Notes: generated by a model not told the origin, from the letters alone. DNA of 64,000 bases from Agelas oroides (GCA_949130485.1 OX422184.1:12159996-12223995), one strand, 5' to 3'; positions 1 through 10,882 are shown, numbered from the stretch's first letter. Made by a program: numbers and translations.

Positions 1-400
1 GAGCAGAGTTAAATTATGTCTAGGAGTACTTTCTCCCCTTCATCCGAACGGCATAGTACTGCCTAAGTTGATCGCTGCGATCCACCCCTCCCATGAACTT
101 GTTGAACAAAGAGATAGATTCGGGGCAGCAGAAAGTACTGCTCGTACCATCCCTTGCCTTCCGTTGTACAGTTGTTCGCTGAGTAGGATCCGAGTAGGTG
201 GAGATCAGAACAACTGGGCGATTGTCTTGCCACAAAGAAACAGTCGCTTGTGTTGTCTCACTTTGTACTCCCCCCGTTCTCCTAGTCCCTTCTTCAACAA
301 TGGCTTCAGGTCTTTAGGGAAGCCTTTGCGCTTGCTGCGAAGGGTGCCAGAACCATACAAGCCAACCCTAAAACTATGTCAAAGACATCCAATGTAAGTT
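1..400 (-). pseudogene. piggyBac (PGBD-type) transposase fragment
   Basis: This is the C-terminal part of a piggyBac-family DDE transposase, a cut-and-paste enzyme that targets TTAA. The minus strand from about 370 reads a block with GTLRSKRKGFP, then a block with VSLWQDNRPVVLISTYSDP, and ends with NKFMGGVDRSDQLRQYY, the hallmark region before the family's C-terminal part. The first two blocks are in different frames, so a frameshift lies near 255-265. A stop (complement of about 20-22) follows RMKGRKYS, where family members continue for many residues. The element is cut by the window edge and is dead as written. The family call rests on the GGVDRSDQ motif and is firm; the N-terminal limit is not visible. 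Confidence 0.85.
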
Positions 401-1451
401 AGTTTGCTAGGTAATATCAATAACTGTATTCTATACACAGAGAAAAAAGGTGATGCGGTTGAAAAAGGACTTGGAGCTAGTGTCGTCAAAACATTGTGCT
501 AACCTATGATCTCGAAACCAGAGACATAACCAGTGTGAGCATCAGCCAGCATCCATCTTGTTCTTTAGAAGAATACTGCGTACCGAGAGTCGAACAATGC
601 CATTGCAACAGTAACTAGTTAATGTTGGCATACAAGGTGGAATGATGTCAAGCATTAAAGTAGTCCAAAGCCAAAAATATTCTGGTCACAGGAGCTCTGG
701 AAGTTAAGTTGGAAAATAAGCCCACCTCTTTTCATCAATGGTACTTTTATCTCAGAACTACCTCAGGCTTCTAAATCCCATGGATCAAGATCTCAATGCT
801 GTCGTGTTGTATGACTACTAGCGAAATGAACATTGATCAGGGAACCCTGCGGTTGCTTATGCACTAGGCTATTCGAATTCAAAATGCACTTGATGTGACG
901 TCACTAATTTCAAAATATTGAAGAACAATGTGCCTGATTTCGGTGCACTTGAACAAGAATGGAATAGGCAGTAGTTGACCGGACCCATTTTTCCGGCAGG
1001 ATTATAAAATCGTACAGATAGAAATTTAGTTATGCAGTGAAAATACCAAAGCCCGTCAGGCTGGGGGTACCCTGGTTATAGCACTCTTCATTGCCCGCAC
1101 TGATATTCAGGAAGATGAAAGAAAAGAGTAAGCTTCCTTTGTGACGACTGCAGACTCCAAACCAGGAATACGAAAACACAGAATTCTGCACACCCTTTCC
1201 CTTTATGAAGGATCATAACCTGTTTACAAATGACAGTACCCACTCAATGTCAAAGGAGGTACGTACTACTTTATTCACAGTTGTGACTACTTGTAAGATC
1301 ATTGTTACCTACCTACTTATATCTGTTTGGGTGGTTCATCATGCTGCCCGGAAACAAGAACATTAGAGTCAAGTAGAGCCATGGCTGAGTGTAGTAGAGT
1401 GTAGTAAAGTCCATGGAAGTTAGATTTTTCCCTCGCCATGTAATGCTTGGC
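401..1451. other. No gene seen; one dispersed-repeat segment
   Basis: I see no coding signal. Bases 575-625 (with GAGAGTCGAACAATG) recur at 30079-30123, and 768-797 (GGCTTCTAAATCCCATGGAT) recurs in reverse complement at 30123-30145. So two parts of one dispersed repeat have different relative orientation in the two places. Confidence 0.5.
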
Positions 1452-2270
1452 GAAAATGAAAGATAACAATTGGATCTGCTGACAAGGCTAAGCACTTTTT
1501 GGGTAAAAATGAATGAATGAAAATCTAATGTGCTGAAACGGAACTTATAATTTTTAACACTGACAAAATGCTGACTGTGCATTTTCACATTTCTATATTT
1601 GCTCACGATGAGTATTATTAGTTGTCTGTTTCCGAGTTTTCTCCCACTGTCCTTTTCGCCGCCCCTTCCGAAGGTTGATTGGTGAAACCAGAAGTGGGAA
1701 TAAACTCAAGCGTCGGCACCGAAACTTTAGTCGACAACCCCCTCGAAAATGGCATCGATGTGAAACACTTTCTCTACCTAAAAAATAAACAACCCAATCT
1801 AGCTTACATAGCTAACACAAGTGGAACCTCACATGATTCTGACAAGTGCTACAGCTTCATTCAAGTTCACATACATGTACATACTGCAAGAAACAAAATG
1901 CAGTGTGAGAGCAGGGCTACACCAGCTCTTCATAATATTCAAGGACTGACTTAGTAATTGGTTGGAGGTGTCCTGTTGGTTTGTACAAAGGTATGGTACA
2001 GTTCAAAGCATGGTACAAGGTCAGTGAACATTGTGGCCAATTAAAATGCCATTTTATTAACTATATCAAACTGTGCTATCAAGGCAAGTCTTACCATTGT
2101 GAGCAAATATAGAAATTTGAAAATGCACAGTCAGCATTTTTTCAGTGTTAAAATTATAAGTTCAGTTTGAAAACATGAAGTTGCTTGTCAGTACATTAAT
2201 TTTTATTCGTTCATTTTTACCAAAAAGTGCTTAGCCTTGTCAGGAGATCCAATCGTTATCTTTCATTTTC
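1452..2270. mobile_element. Element with about 160-175 bp inverted repeats (MITE-like)
   Basis: Bases 1452-1609 match the reverse complement of 2097-2270 over most of their length. Landmarks are GAAAATGAAAGATAAC at the outer end and ATGCTGACTGTGCATTTTC towards the inner end. The right arm has about 35 bp more in the middle. The roughly 490 bp between the arms has no recognisable protein. Long arms around a non-coding centre suggest a non-autonomous DNA transposon or foldback element; I could not fix target duplications. A 28-bp piece of the left arm (AATGAATGAAAATCTAATG...) recurs at about 8111-8138, which supports a dispersed family. Confidence 0.6.
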
Positions 2271-2420
2271 TCTAAACGATTGCCAAGCGGATTCAATTTT
2301 CATCTTTCATTTTTCTAAAGAATTATCCTGACTTGTCGGCAGATTCAATTTTCATCTTTTCTTTTCATCAAAAAATTGATTTGCCCTCATCACCTGCTAC
2401 AACTCTCAGTTTTAATGGAG
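2271..2420. repeat. Degenerate tandem repeat next to the inverted-repeat element
   Basis: Two to three imperfect copies of a unit of about 55-65 bp, recognised by GATTCAATTTTCATCTTTC (around 2290 and 2341), extend from the right arm of the preceding element. The outer part of that arm is itself a diverged copy, so the array may have grown from the element's end. Confidence 0.45.
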
Positions 2421-2866
2421 CAAGTCTACTTTCAGTAATTCTATTTTCTAATTTTCCTTTTAATTGATTTGCCGTTAGCAGATTGAAATTTCAATTTTAA
2501 TCTTGTCCATAGTAAGTCCACATCAATTGCTAATCTTGACGTGCATACCTGCCGGCTGCTCATTGCTTAATCATGTCATGAGTGGATCTCCACCCACAGA
2601 ATTAATTAGTGCCCAATTATAGCACACCGAATGACAAAATATCCAATTAAACAAAAACAAAAGTTTACTCGTGGTGTATATACTAGTAGCAGTAGCAGTG
2701 TTCTGTCACATAATATGCTGATTTCCCACACACAAGGTAGTTTTCTAATTTTTCTTGCAGGGCCTAGGGACAAGACTACCATAATTATTTGAAAAAGTAC
2801 GGTAGAAAAATAAAATAAATTCAAGTCTGGCTTTTGCTACATTAGATTCACAAATAATTCCAAAGA

Positions 2867-3003
2867 ACCTATTTCATTGGTGTTTGTGTTTCATGACTGC
2901 TAGCCAAAATGGCACATCTTTTGGCAGTAGCCTGTCAAGATGGCACATCTTTCGGCAGGATCACCTATCTCATTGGTGTTTGTGTGTTTCATGACTGCTA
3001 GCA
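2867..3003. repeat. Local direct duplications
   Basis: A segment with TCATTGGTGTTTGTG followed by TTTCATGACTGCTAGC occurs at 2867-2904 and 2965-3003. Between them ATGGCACATCTTT plus GGCAG occurs twice (2909-2926 and 2940-2957). This looks like local tandem duplication without coding content. Confidence 0.6.
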
Positions 3004-3249
3004 ATCTAGCATTATTCAAATGTAATGGCAAATCCAATGCAGCGGATGCAATTCAATTCACATCTTGCTATAAATAAACATTCACACACTACATAGCCAT
3101 AACTATAGCTCGCTATTGCAGCTGTTTATATAGTTGTTGTGAAGATTACCATTATGATAGTTATGTAGGTGGTAATTATGATTATTGCTGTTATCTAATG
3201 AAAAGCTGCTTCCACTGGGAGAGAAAGGAGGAAATAGCACTCATATGGC

Positions 3250-3624
3250 TTGTTTCAACATTCATTCAATCATTCGAACATTTTAGTTTACATTATTACA
3301 GAAAAATGGCAACAGCTTCAATATCCTTTCACTAGGAAAGTTATTCAAGACAGATTGCAAGATATTCAGGATGGAAACCTGTATCAAGAGCTCATGCAAC
3401 CTGGAGGGTTCCTTGCAGTTCCTGAGAACACAGGTTTAATTTTGTGTTCAGGTGGTGTTCAACATTTCAAGTCGTCGAAGCAAGCATTTTGGCCTGTGTT
3501 GCTAACGGTAACATGTTTGCCACCAGGAATTTGAATGAATGCCGAAAACATAATTCTTGCTGGTGTGTGGCAAGGCCCTGTCAAACCACCCATGAATGTC
3601 ATTCTTTCTATTCACTTCCTGTAG
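3250..3624 (+). pseudogene. CACTA/EnSpm-like (tnp2-type) transposase fragment
   Basis: The frame from about 3300 reads a block with DGNLYQELMQPGGFL, then NTGLILCSGGVQHFKSSKQ, then AFWPVLLTVTCLPPGI. A TGA at 3532-3534 breaks it, and the same frame continues with MNAENIILAGVWQGPVKPPM to a stop at 3622-3624. The order DGVQ/FKSSK/WP...LPP/NxILAGxWxGxxKPxMN is that of the tnp2-type transposase of CACTA/EnSpm elements, a DDE-type DNA transposase. Family members usually have D in DGV where this copy has G (SGGVQ), so a likely important acidic residue is lost as well. Only about 120 residues of a much longer protein remain; the adjoining pogo-like element starts within a few bases of the break. Confidence 0.65.
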
Positions 3625-3630
3625 CGTAAG

Positions 3631-4699
3631 CCGCCAATTATCGACACGCATGTTTGCCTGATTTGTAGCGTTGCTTAGGAATGCTTCCGGAACTTCAAAC
3701 AACCACCAATAGAGTCATCGTCTTCGGCGTTTTAAATGACAGCATTTTGCAAGTCTTTAGGTACTTCCAGTTGGTAGCGAAAATTTTGTAAACGACAAAG
3801 CGCGCGCTGTCCAATTATCGTCACCACGTATGTATTATCGACATTACATAGACCGCTCATATGCAAATTATCGACAACCGTGAAAGAAACCAAGCACCTT
3901 GGGGCCTAAGAACAAGACAAAAATTTTACCAAAAAAGCCACAGCTCCAGGCCCACCCTCTCCACCATCTGCATTAACTTCTATGTCGTAATCAATACATT
4001 CTTCATGAAGCCACCTTGTACAAATGCATTCCACCCACTCTAAACTAGTTTCTTCTCTTTCATCATCAGCAAACCTACGATAGCATATATACAAGATGGA
4101 ATGGTCTGGACTAAATACTTTGAAATGTATCTTAAGTCACCTTCAGATAAAGTTTGTCTTGGCGTTATGACTGGTTCAGACAGAGCCAGGAGTGGCTGGG
4201 CATGACTTTGTAGAGGCTGGAGTGCTAGTACATCTGGAAGTTATTGGTGAGGTAAGAGCATGTGTTATGCTACTAGATTCTAAGATTCATCTTGTGAAGC
4301 CTGCTCGCTGTCAGTTTCTGGATCTAGCCTATTATCAACCGCTAGATCTTGTACATCATTAACAGGAAGATTCAGTGGACGTTCCGCAAGTGGCAGAGAC
4401 TCTGGATGATAAATTCTGAGCTATCTCACATATTCTGGGTCAGGCAAGTCATAGCCCTCTTCAAGTCGTCTCTGAAACAGCTGTTCTTGCTCATCTGATA
4501 TTGTGAGCTCTTTGTCACTACTGTTTTGATCTGCATTTGCTGCACCTTCGATGTCACCATCTTGAATTTCCAGTTGCAAGGTAGCTTCTGGATTACTGGT
4601 CAAATAGTAACACATACTGCACATGCAGCATAGATGTAAGCCATTGCTGTTAAGCACAAATCGGGTGTTCTATTTTTAGTGTGGCTCGATAATTTTGCC
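3631..4699 (-). mobile_element. Probable pogo-like DNA transposon remnant with subterminal repeats
   Basis: The left side carries four copies of an AATTATCGAC-like motif (3634-3648, 3812-3829, 3835-3846, 3865-3880), and the right side carries it inverted (CGATAATT, 4687-4694). Repeated short motifs near transposon ends are usually transposase-binding sites. Between them the minus strand has the tail of a pogo-like transposase (next entry). The exact ends and a TA duplication could not be fixed, so the limits are approximate. Confidence 0.4.
3906..4657 (-). pseudogene. Pogo/Tigger-like transposase tail with PHD-finger-like end
   Basis: Read right to left on the minus strand. An acidic stretch leads into EEGYDLPDPEYVR, a TAG stop near 4420, then in the same frame LRIYHPESLPLAERPLNLP down to a stop near 4270. 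Pogo-like transposases of animals commonly have YDL.DP.Y..WL...HP in the tail, so the TAG probably replaces a Trp codon. Further on, 4094-3906 reads a block with SLEWVECICTRWLHEECIDY, which resembles the cysteine-histidine core of a PHD finger; some invertebrate pogo-type proteins end this way. The catalytic core is absent. Family call is moderate; the PHD call is weaker because later cysteines are missing. Confidence 0.45.
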
Positions 4700-5921
4700 T
4701 GGAATACAGGCTTCCATCAGAGTTATGGCTCTTACTGTAGCCACCTGTTCTTATGCGTTTTTGCATGCAGCAGGCCTAGGAAGCACTATTTTATAGCACA
4801 CCAGCTCAATCTACATGCCTTTGAAATGCTTCTGCCACTATTTTTAGTAACCACTGGAGATAAAACAATGAAATTTACATGCTCTGTTTTCTTATGCACT
4901 CTTGCCTTGCTTGCCAGCAGTGGAACCAGAGCTAGCACTACAGCAAGTTTGTATTTGATAACTTCATTACCACCCACTGCCAGAGGGACTGGGAGACTGG
5001 ATATATACTACTGCCAGCTCGTATCATTGTGTGATGAACAGCTACTAAGAGTGGTAAGCACATAGCTAGCTGCCAACCAGCATCACACCCAAGTGCCAGT
5101 AGCATCTAATTTTCAGTCAATGCAAGCAAAAGGCCCTTCATACTCTGCACTTTGGCTAAAGAAATGGAGCACACTTCAGTAGCCTAAGTGCATTCAAACT
5201 CTTCCTTGCAACAAGAATGACAAATACTCAACATAATAACAGTCAAGTTAATACTGGCTTTGGTTCAACAGGTGATTCCCATTTCACTACAGAATCCCTT
5301 GATTATGGTCTGCCATACCAGAGTCTCCATATAAACCTTATGCAACAATGCTCATGCAGCTACATGTGAAATGGATAGTAGATGGAGCATCTGCATATTA
5401 TGCGCCACTATACAGGCTTGTGTAGCCTTGTACCACAAGCTATGCTTCGTAATGCCTCTGTATACAGAAACTTGTTGGTGTACAGGTGACACATGACGGT
5501 CATTGCTCCCCTAGCAAAACCAAAGTAGTGTTTTGCTATTTCAGTTGACCAAAACACTTGCCATCTCTTTACAGCAATCACCCACATGATGATCACTAGG
5601 TGCTTCAATACATCAACTTGATGGTGTTCAAAATGGCAGTACATAGTATCTGGATGTCTGTCCATTATCAGTTTTGCACATACCTGAGCACTGAATAAGT
5701 TCTATGTAATGGTAATAGAAGGGTCTGAGAAGCAAACTATATAGACTATGTACTAATCACCCTTGGAAAATTTCATCCGATGAATACTTACAGTCAACGT
5801 AGCGATTCCGGAAGCTCGTCGCGAAATTAATATGCTGGAAGTGGTCATGCGAACCATCTCCGTTTCGAGCAAAATTGCTGTGTACTGGTGAGATGAACCC
5901 CCATAAACTATATATCGTTCG
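4700..5921. other. No gene seen
   Basis: Open frames here (for example 4679-5065 on the plus strand) have no recognisable motif and look like chance. No repeat stood out. Confidence 0.5.
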
Positions 5922-6828
5922 GATGCCAGTGACGGATTTAGGGGGGGGTAAGGGTGGTGCAAATGCACCCCCCTTTGGCGGCTAGTTGCGTACATAACTG
6001 CACGAGTCCATCAAATGATTATGCAGCAGTGGCATGCAGCAACAACAACCAGGCACAGTTACACACTCACGTATCAGTTCCTTACTGATCTCAGACGTTT
6101 GACTAAGCCTAGAGTTGCTTCGAGATATTCAGTTCGGACTTCCAACTATTTTAAGGTTACGGGATACCGAACAACTCGCAGTGGCTGCGTGTGTTAGGCT
6201 ACAGCTGCAAACACGGAAGATGAGTCGAGAGGCACGACACAAACTTGCACAGCGAGAAGCAATGAGAGACCTCTAAGGAGCGGCCGTGCACGCGTGGTCA
6301 AAGTTTGCCAATTTTCCAGCCAAATTCCACTTCCGCTAGCAACCAGAAGGGAGGAACGGCAACGCAAATAGACAATTCGTAACATTTATGAGGTCCGGAC
6401 GAAGGCGTTTTTGAAAAGTACCTCTTGCTTTTTGACAAATAGTATGTTTTCCGCTAACTTGATCGTATCACATAATTCATTAACTTCTGTACACTTACGA
6501 CAGCGGACGCTATCCATTTTATAGCACTTTGGTCATTAAACTGCTTCGTACACATAGCTGCTGAACTCTATTTTTGGCTGGAAAAATACACGTCTAATTG
6601 CGGCTGTTTCAAGTGAAAATTGTAACGTGCGTACGTAAATTTATAATAATACGGTAGGTACGCGCGTGCGAGCGATATCCCGTAACCTTAAACAACTCAC
6701 TAGCAATAACTGTCATGAATGCATTCACGTGACCAGAAGTGGGCGTGCAACCCAAAAATTTTCGGGTGTGCTTTGCGCGCCAGTGGCTGAACCCCCCTTT
6801 CTAAATTTCTGAATCCGCCACTGGATGC
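5922..6828. mobile_element. hAT-type MITE (5-bp duplication), with TSDs
   Basis: The left end at 5927 begins CAGTGACGGATTTAGGGGGG. The right end at 6823, read in reverse complement, begins CAGTGGCGGATTCAGAAATT. The 5-bp sequence GATGC flanks both ends directly (5922-5926 and 6824-6828). CAGTGGCGGATT-type ends are typical of hAT elements; most hAT families duplicate 8 bp, but a 5-bp group is known. The interior (about 900 bp) has no transposase, so it is non-autonomous. A second element is nested inside. Confidence 0.75.
6151..6691. mobile_element. TTAA-flanked MITE nested in the hAT-type MITE
   Basis: TTAA at 6151-6154 is followed by GGTTACGGGATACCG; TTAA at 6688-6691 is preceded by the complementary CGATATCCCGTAACC. 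This gives inverted ends of about 15 bp with one mismatch around 533 bp, flanked by a TTAA duplication. That is the target signature of piggyBac and also of Kolobok elements. No coding capacity is seen. Confidence 0.7.
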
Positions 6829-7037
6829 TCTGTGTAAGTTAGCGCGAGTACTGTTTGTTCAACACATTTATTGTTGTGAACCAGTACATAATTATGAAAA
6901 CAAAGCGACATTGCAGTAATACTAACAAGGGGACACACGAAGTACGAAATACGCAACAGAATAATCTTCGATTTCTACACGGGACTGTCACATATATAGA
7001 TTAAGATAAAATAGCAGTTCCTATAGAGTTGCATTCA

Positions 7038-7160
7038 TCAGCTAGGGGTAAGTACCTACCTGAAATACCATTACTAATGGCAACTGAGGCTATCTATATT
7101 GGTAGGCAGCTAGGGGAAAGCACCTACTTGAAATGCCATTACTAATGACAACTGTGGCTT
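7038..7160. repeat. Two-copy tandem duplication (about 54 bp units)
   Basis: GCAGCTAGGGG...CACCTAC...GAAAT.CCATTACTAATG...ACTG.GGCT occurs at about 7038-7091 and 7107-7160, separated by a 15-bp spacer. Non-coding. Confidence 0.65.
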
Positions 7161-7678
7161 CCCCCTTCTACCCCAATGCCAATTGCTGGCAGCATTTAAA
7201 AAGCACTATATAGATTGAGTGTAAAAAGTACAAGTCTAAAAACAGTGGTGCATGTAACAGACCCGAATTTCATCGACAATGTTTTCTAATGGCTACAGTA
7301 TTTGTCAACCATCAGTGCTTCTAGCATCTTTTTAAGGGTACGGAATCACGACAGTTGAATTGCCGAGTTAAGGACGATCAATTTGGTGCAAGTTACATTC
7401 AAATCCATCCAGCCACTCCACAGATACAGCACCTACTGTACGACCACATGAACGTACCGTAAATAAGTCTACCACTTTTTCTATTAAAAAGGATCAGAAA
7501 TTTTTCGTGTGCAAGTCAGTCCTCTTTTAGGCAGAGGAGGTACGACACAGTGACGTCACAGTGGGATGTCACGTGTTTGTGGAATGTAATTTAGAGCCAC
7601 ACACCCACATTTGAATTCATCGCTATTGTTGCGACCGCTGAACAGCTGATCAAGGGCTTCTCATGGATAACCGCTCGA

Positions 7679-8025
7679 GTACTACAACCGGTTCTTTTCA
7701 GAACCACACCACAACTTCCTTGATCGCCCCCGCAACCAGGAAGCGAAGCCAAACTGCGCTGTGAGATGCCAGCAACTTGCAACCCACTAAAAGAAGCTGC
7801 GTTGCAGCTGTCAAGACAAAGATTACTGCATGGAGTTCCAAAAAGGCTCCAAGAGGTAATCCTAAGGCTGCAGCGACAACCAGATGGGCCCAGAAGCCCC
7901 AAAATGAGACCGAGATCTTTGGTGAGTCGGATGACAATGATTACACTCTGAAGCAGGTACTGGACAGATGCTCCTGTCACACCGGCTGCTTTTTGGGCTG
8001 CCTCAAGTATCCCCATGCTCCATGA
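7679..8025 (+). other. Unknown open stretch; 5' part repeated at 11704-11785
   Basis: About 80 codons are open from 7777, including ESDDNDYTLKQVLDRCSCHT. I recognise no family. The DNA just upstream (7683-7756, with CACAACTTCCTTGATC and GCAACCAGGAAG) recurs at 11711-11785, so this is repeat DNA rather than a unique gene. The overlapping minus-strand frame (7591-8265) is longer but has no motif and looks like a shadow. Confidence 0.3.
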
Positions 8026-8341
8026 ACTCACAGCTGTTCTGCAATGGAAAAAAAAGCATAGAGGCCTACATTGAACGCAACACAGGCACTGAAATGCTAA
8101 AGGCCATTGCAATGAATGAAAATCTAATGTGCTGAAACTGATAAAGCAATCTCTTTGGAGTGCCAAGCTCTTGGGGCTTGTAATGAAACTGCAGTGGGAC
8201 ATTGACCAGACTATTTCTCCCCCTGGAATGAGACTACTCCCCCCCCCCCCCCTTCCCGGCTCCATACCTCCCTATTCCGGTTAGGTATAGAGCTTCACTG
8301 TTCTCCCCCTCCCTAACTATGATGCACTCAACGTACAGCAT

Positions 8342-8860
8342 ATGAACGTGAGACCAGGTGGAAAACAGCCCAAAATGAGAGAAACAGTTTTCAATGGTGA
8401 GGTACAGCAGATGGTTCTTCCTGATGGAAGACCAAAGGGTATGATGATCCTGCAGGAGAGAGGGGTTGATACAAAGGGGATGAATGCACAAAAAATGCGA
8501 GAAACACTTTCTAAACACCTAGACTTTGCCAGTAGCAAAACAATTGTTCAAGATAAAATTGAAGCTTAGGGACACTTATGTATGTTCTTTCCAAAGTTCC
8601 ACTGCGGACTGAACGCAAGTGAAAGGAACTGGTACCATGCAAAAAAACACTCGAGAAAATATTCAAATGGAAGTATAACTAGATTGAGAAAAATTGTTCC
8701 TGTGGCACTTGACACTTGCACCCCAGAACTTAACAGAAAGTTTTTTAGAAAAAGTAGGGATTACCTTAGAGCTTATCGTGAAGGACACACATGCTGGAAC
8801 GTGGACAAGGCTGTAAAACAATATAAATCACACAGAAAGATTTTCAGTGCCAATAAGTAA
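8342..8860 (+). pseudogene. DDE transposase C-terminal half, one internal stop
   Basis: One frame runs from 8342 to 8860 and is broken only by a TAG at 8567-8569. The first part has RPKGMMILQERGVDTKGM; the second has FFPKFHCGLNASERNW and later LRAYREGHTCW and YKSHRKI. This matches the C-terminal half of a DDE transposase family common in invertebrates and fungi, whose hallmark is FLPKFHCELNPIERxW; the E of NPIE is the last catalytic acid and is kept here (NASE). The family is probably IS630/Tc1-like, but I cannot place it exactly. The N-terminal half was not found directly upstream. With one stop and otherwise intact frame this is one of the younger relics. Confidence 0.6.
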
Positions 8861-8898
8861 TACCTCTTCTCCGTGCTCAACTTTTGGTGTCACTAACA

Positions 8899-9333
8899 TA
8901 GCAATCACAGGGTCATTTAACACTGGTTTTTTTAAAGACCACCAAATTGGCAAGAGGTTCACCAAAGCCTGCTGATTAACACACAGAGCATTACGCAAGC
9001 ATACACATATAAATACACGCGTAAATACACATGTACTTTTTTGATGGATAGTAGTAGGTGAAATAGATGAGGTAAGATCAGGTAGTTAAACATGAATCAA
9101 ACCCAGGGTAACTTATTCTAGTGTACACTATTCTTACTTAGTCTCATTCCCAGACCGCATTTTCACAGCTGCTGTACATTATTCTAGGTGACTTGTTTGT
9201 TTGTTACTTTTTTTTACATGTACAATATGTAATTTCATGAAATTATGTCTCAACAGGCAGTCGGTTTTGGTGACTCTTTTTTAATTTGGTGGTTTAAAAA
9301 AAAAAACGGTGTTAAATGGCTCTGTGATTGCTA
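8899..9333. mobile_element. TA-flanked MITE with about 80-bp TIRs
   Basis: The ends GCAATCACAGGGTCATTTAA (8901 on) and the reverse complement of about 9257-9331 (GCAATCACAGAGCCATTTAA) pair over about 75-80 bp, including ACCACCAAATT. A TA dinucleotide flanks each end (8899-8900 and 9332-9333), as for Tc1/mariner insertion. The 431-bp element has no coding capacity. Its arms contain poly-T/poly-A runs that differ in length. Confidence 0.65.
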
Positions 9334-9404
9334 TAGAAAGAGTTCGTCATCGACATCAAAAGTCGTGGTATTTACATTACAGAGATGAGATGTAGAGGGA
9401 GTAG

Positions 9405-10028
9405 TTGAGGGAGAGAGCGTGGAAAGAGAACGTGTCTGTCAGTTCAGAAGCAGAAGATGAAACAGTAGGAGGAGTAGGAGAAGGGATAGAAGGTGGAAAG
9501 AGAACACTGTCAACTAAGTCCGTCAGTTCGGAAGCAGAAGAAATGGGAGATGAAACAGTAGGAGAAGGGAGAGAAGGTGGAAAGAGAACACGGTCAACTA
9601 AGTCCGTCAGTTCGGAAGCAGAAGAAGTGGGAGATGAAACAGTAGGAGGAGTAGGAGAAGGGAGAGAAGGTGGAAAGAGAACACTGTCAACTAAGTCCGT
9701 CAGTTCGGAAGCAGATGAAGTGGGAGATGAAACAGTAGGAGGAGTAGGAGAAGCACTGGAGGGAGCCAAATGTGTTCTTGGTGCAATGCAGTTCGGGAAT
9801 GATCCTGGGTTCAGCAAACACGACTGGGATTGTGATGATTATACTGAACGTTTCACTTGTACTTCTTTGCCTCTGAATCCTTCCGAACTGACGGACTTAG
9901 TTGACAGTGTTCACTTTCCACCTTCTCTCCCTTCTCGGACCGGTTCTTGCAGCCATACTTCCCCTCGAATAACAATGCTTGGAGAGAGCCACTCTGCTGC
10001 CTCTGCTGCAATGTGCCCTAGCTTATAA
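9405..10028 (+). CDS. Hypothetical repeat protein (207 aa), strand uncertain
   Basis: A 207-codon plus-strand frame crosses the minisatellite and repeats SVSSEAEEVGDETVGG and GEGREGGKRTLSTK, an acidic then basic disordered unit of about 28-31 residues. The opposite strand is also open for 146 codons (9817-9377), repeating SSASELTDLVDSVLFPPSLP. I cannot tell from sequence alone which strand, if either, is translated. Frame-preserving indels favour some coding history. No domain, signal peptide or membrane segment is visible. The far end (about 9880-9937) is an inverted copy of the unit, so the plus-strand ORF ends with sequence related to the minus-strand product. Confidence 0.25.
   Translation: MRERAWKENVSVSSEAEDETVGGVGEGIEGGKRTLSTKSVSSEAEEMGDETVGEGREGGKRTRSTKSVSSEAEEVGDETVGGVGEGREGGKRTLSTKSVSSEADEVGDETVGGVGEALEGAKCVLGAMQFGNDPGFSKHDWDCDDYTERFTCTSLPLNPSELTDLVDSVHFPPSLPSRTGSCSHTSPRITMLGESHSAASAAMCPSL
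9438..9756. repeat. Coding-like minisatellite, four copies (84, 84, 93 bp spacing)
   Basis: Copies begin at 9438, 9522, 9606 and 9699 with GTCAGTTC.GAAGCAGA. All spacings and the indels between copies are multiples of three, which is what selection on a reading frame would leave. A partial copy lies inverted at 9880-9937 (TTCCGAACTGACGGACTTAG). Confidence 0.75.
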
Positions 10029-10473
10029 TGGTTGCCTTCCTGCTTAATAACCATGACCTCCACACAATACGGTGGTCTGGATTTCTTGCGAATTAACCCT
10101 GCTCCCTCCCAAACAACTCACCAGCATCTGACAAGCCATAAAACTTCACCCCCCTGCACTCACATCTAAAAAACGCAAGGTCACGTAGGGCAGCCATACT
10201 TGCAATTAGATTGTGCAATTGCATGCCACATACACGTATTGTGGTTGATGACATCACAAAAGGAATGCCAACCCATGACACGTCACTAAAATGGCTGAAG
10301 GTTACGGTTTCCACGCAAAAGTGCTTCCATACCTTCCAGGAAGGTTATTATTCCAAGAAAAGTACTTGAAACAAAACTTTAACCTATCTCAGTCATCTTT
10401 CCAGTGAACTCTGTTAACTTGGAGTTTTGCAGTTATACTGTGCTAAACACTTTTGCCTCTCAAAAAATCAGTT
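10029..10473. other. No gene seen
   Basis: No recognisable coding or repeat structure. Confidence 0.5.
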
Positions 10474-10882
10474 TTTATAACAAAAATTGTTATGGTAACA
10501 TAATGTAATTATAGCAATAACAACGTGATTATCACAATCGTCTATAACAAATGTATGCTGTTTCTACATAGGTGTTAGTGCATTACACTGACAATGTTGC
10601 CAACATAACAGACTAGTTATATGTACTTACATTTGTTGAAATGACAAAATCAAATCTTTAGATGACAAATGCCCTTGTTAAATTAGCAATTTGTTCCTCT
10701 AACAAAAATTGTTACTGTAACAAAATGTAAATATAGCAATGACAATGTGATTATAACAATTGTATGCTGTTTCCACAGTATTACACAGACAATGCTGCCA
10801 ACATAACACAGACTAGTTATATGTACTCACATTTGTTGAAATGACAAAACCAAATCTTTAGATGACAAATGGCCTTGTTAAG
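10474..10882. repeat. Tandem duplication, two units of about 190-210 bp
   Basis: 10474-10682 and 10694-10882 are diverged copies sharing TAACAAAAATTGTTA, TGTATGCTGTTTC, ACAGACTAGTTATATGTACT and CAAATCTTTAGATGACAAAT. The unit is AT-rich and non-coding. Confidence 0.75.

Noticed and set aside
4679-5065. 128-codon plus-strand ORF with hydrophobic stretches
   Set aside because: No recognisable motif and a comparable antisense frame; not supported as a gene.
7591-8265. 224-codon minus-strand ORF
   Set aside because: No domain, odd composition, overlaps repeat DNA and the region upstream of a plus-strand transposase relic; looks like a chance frame.
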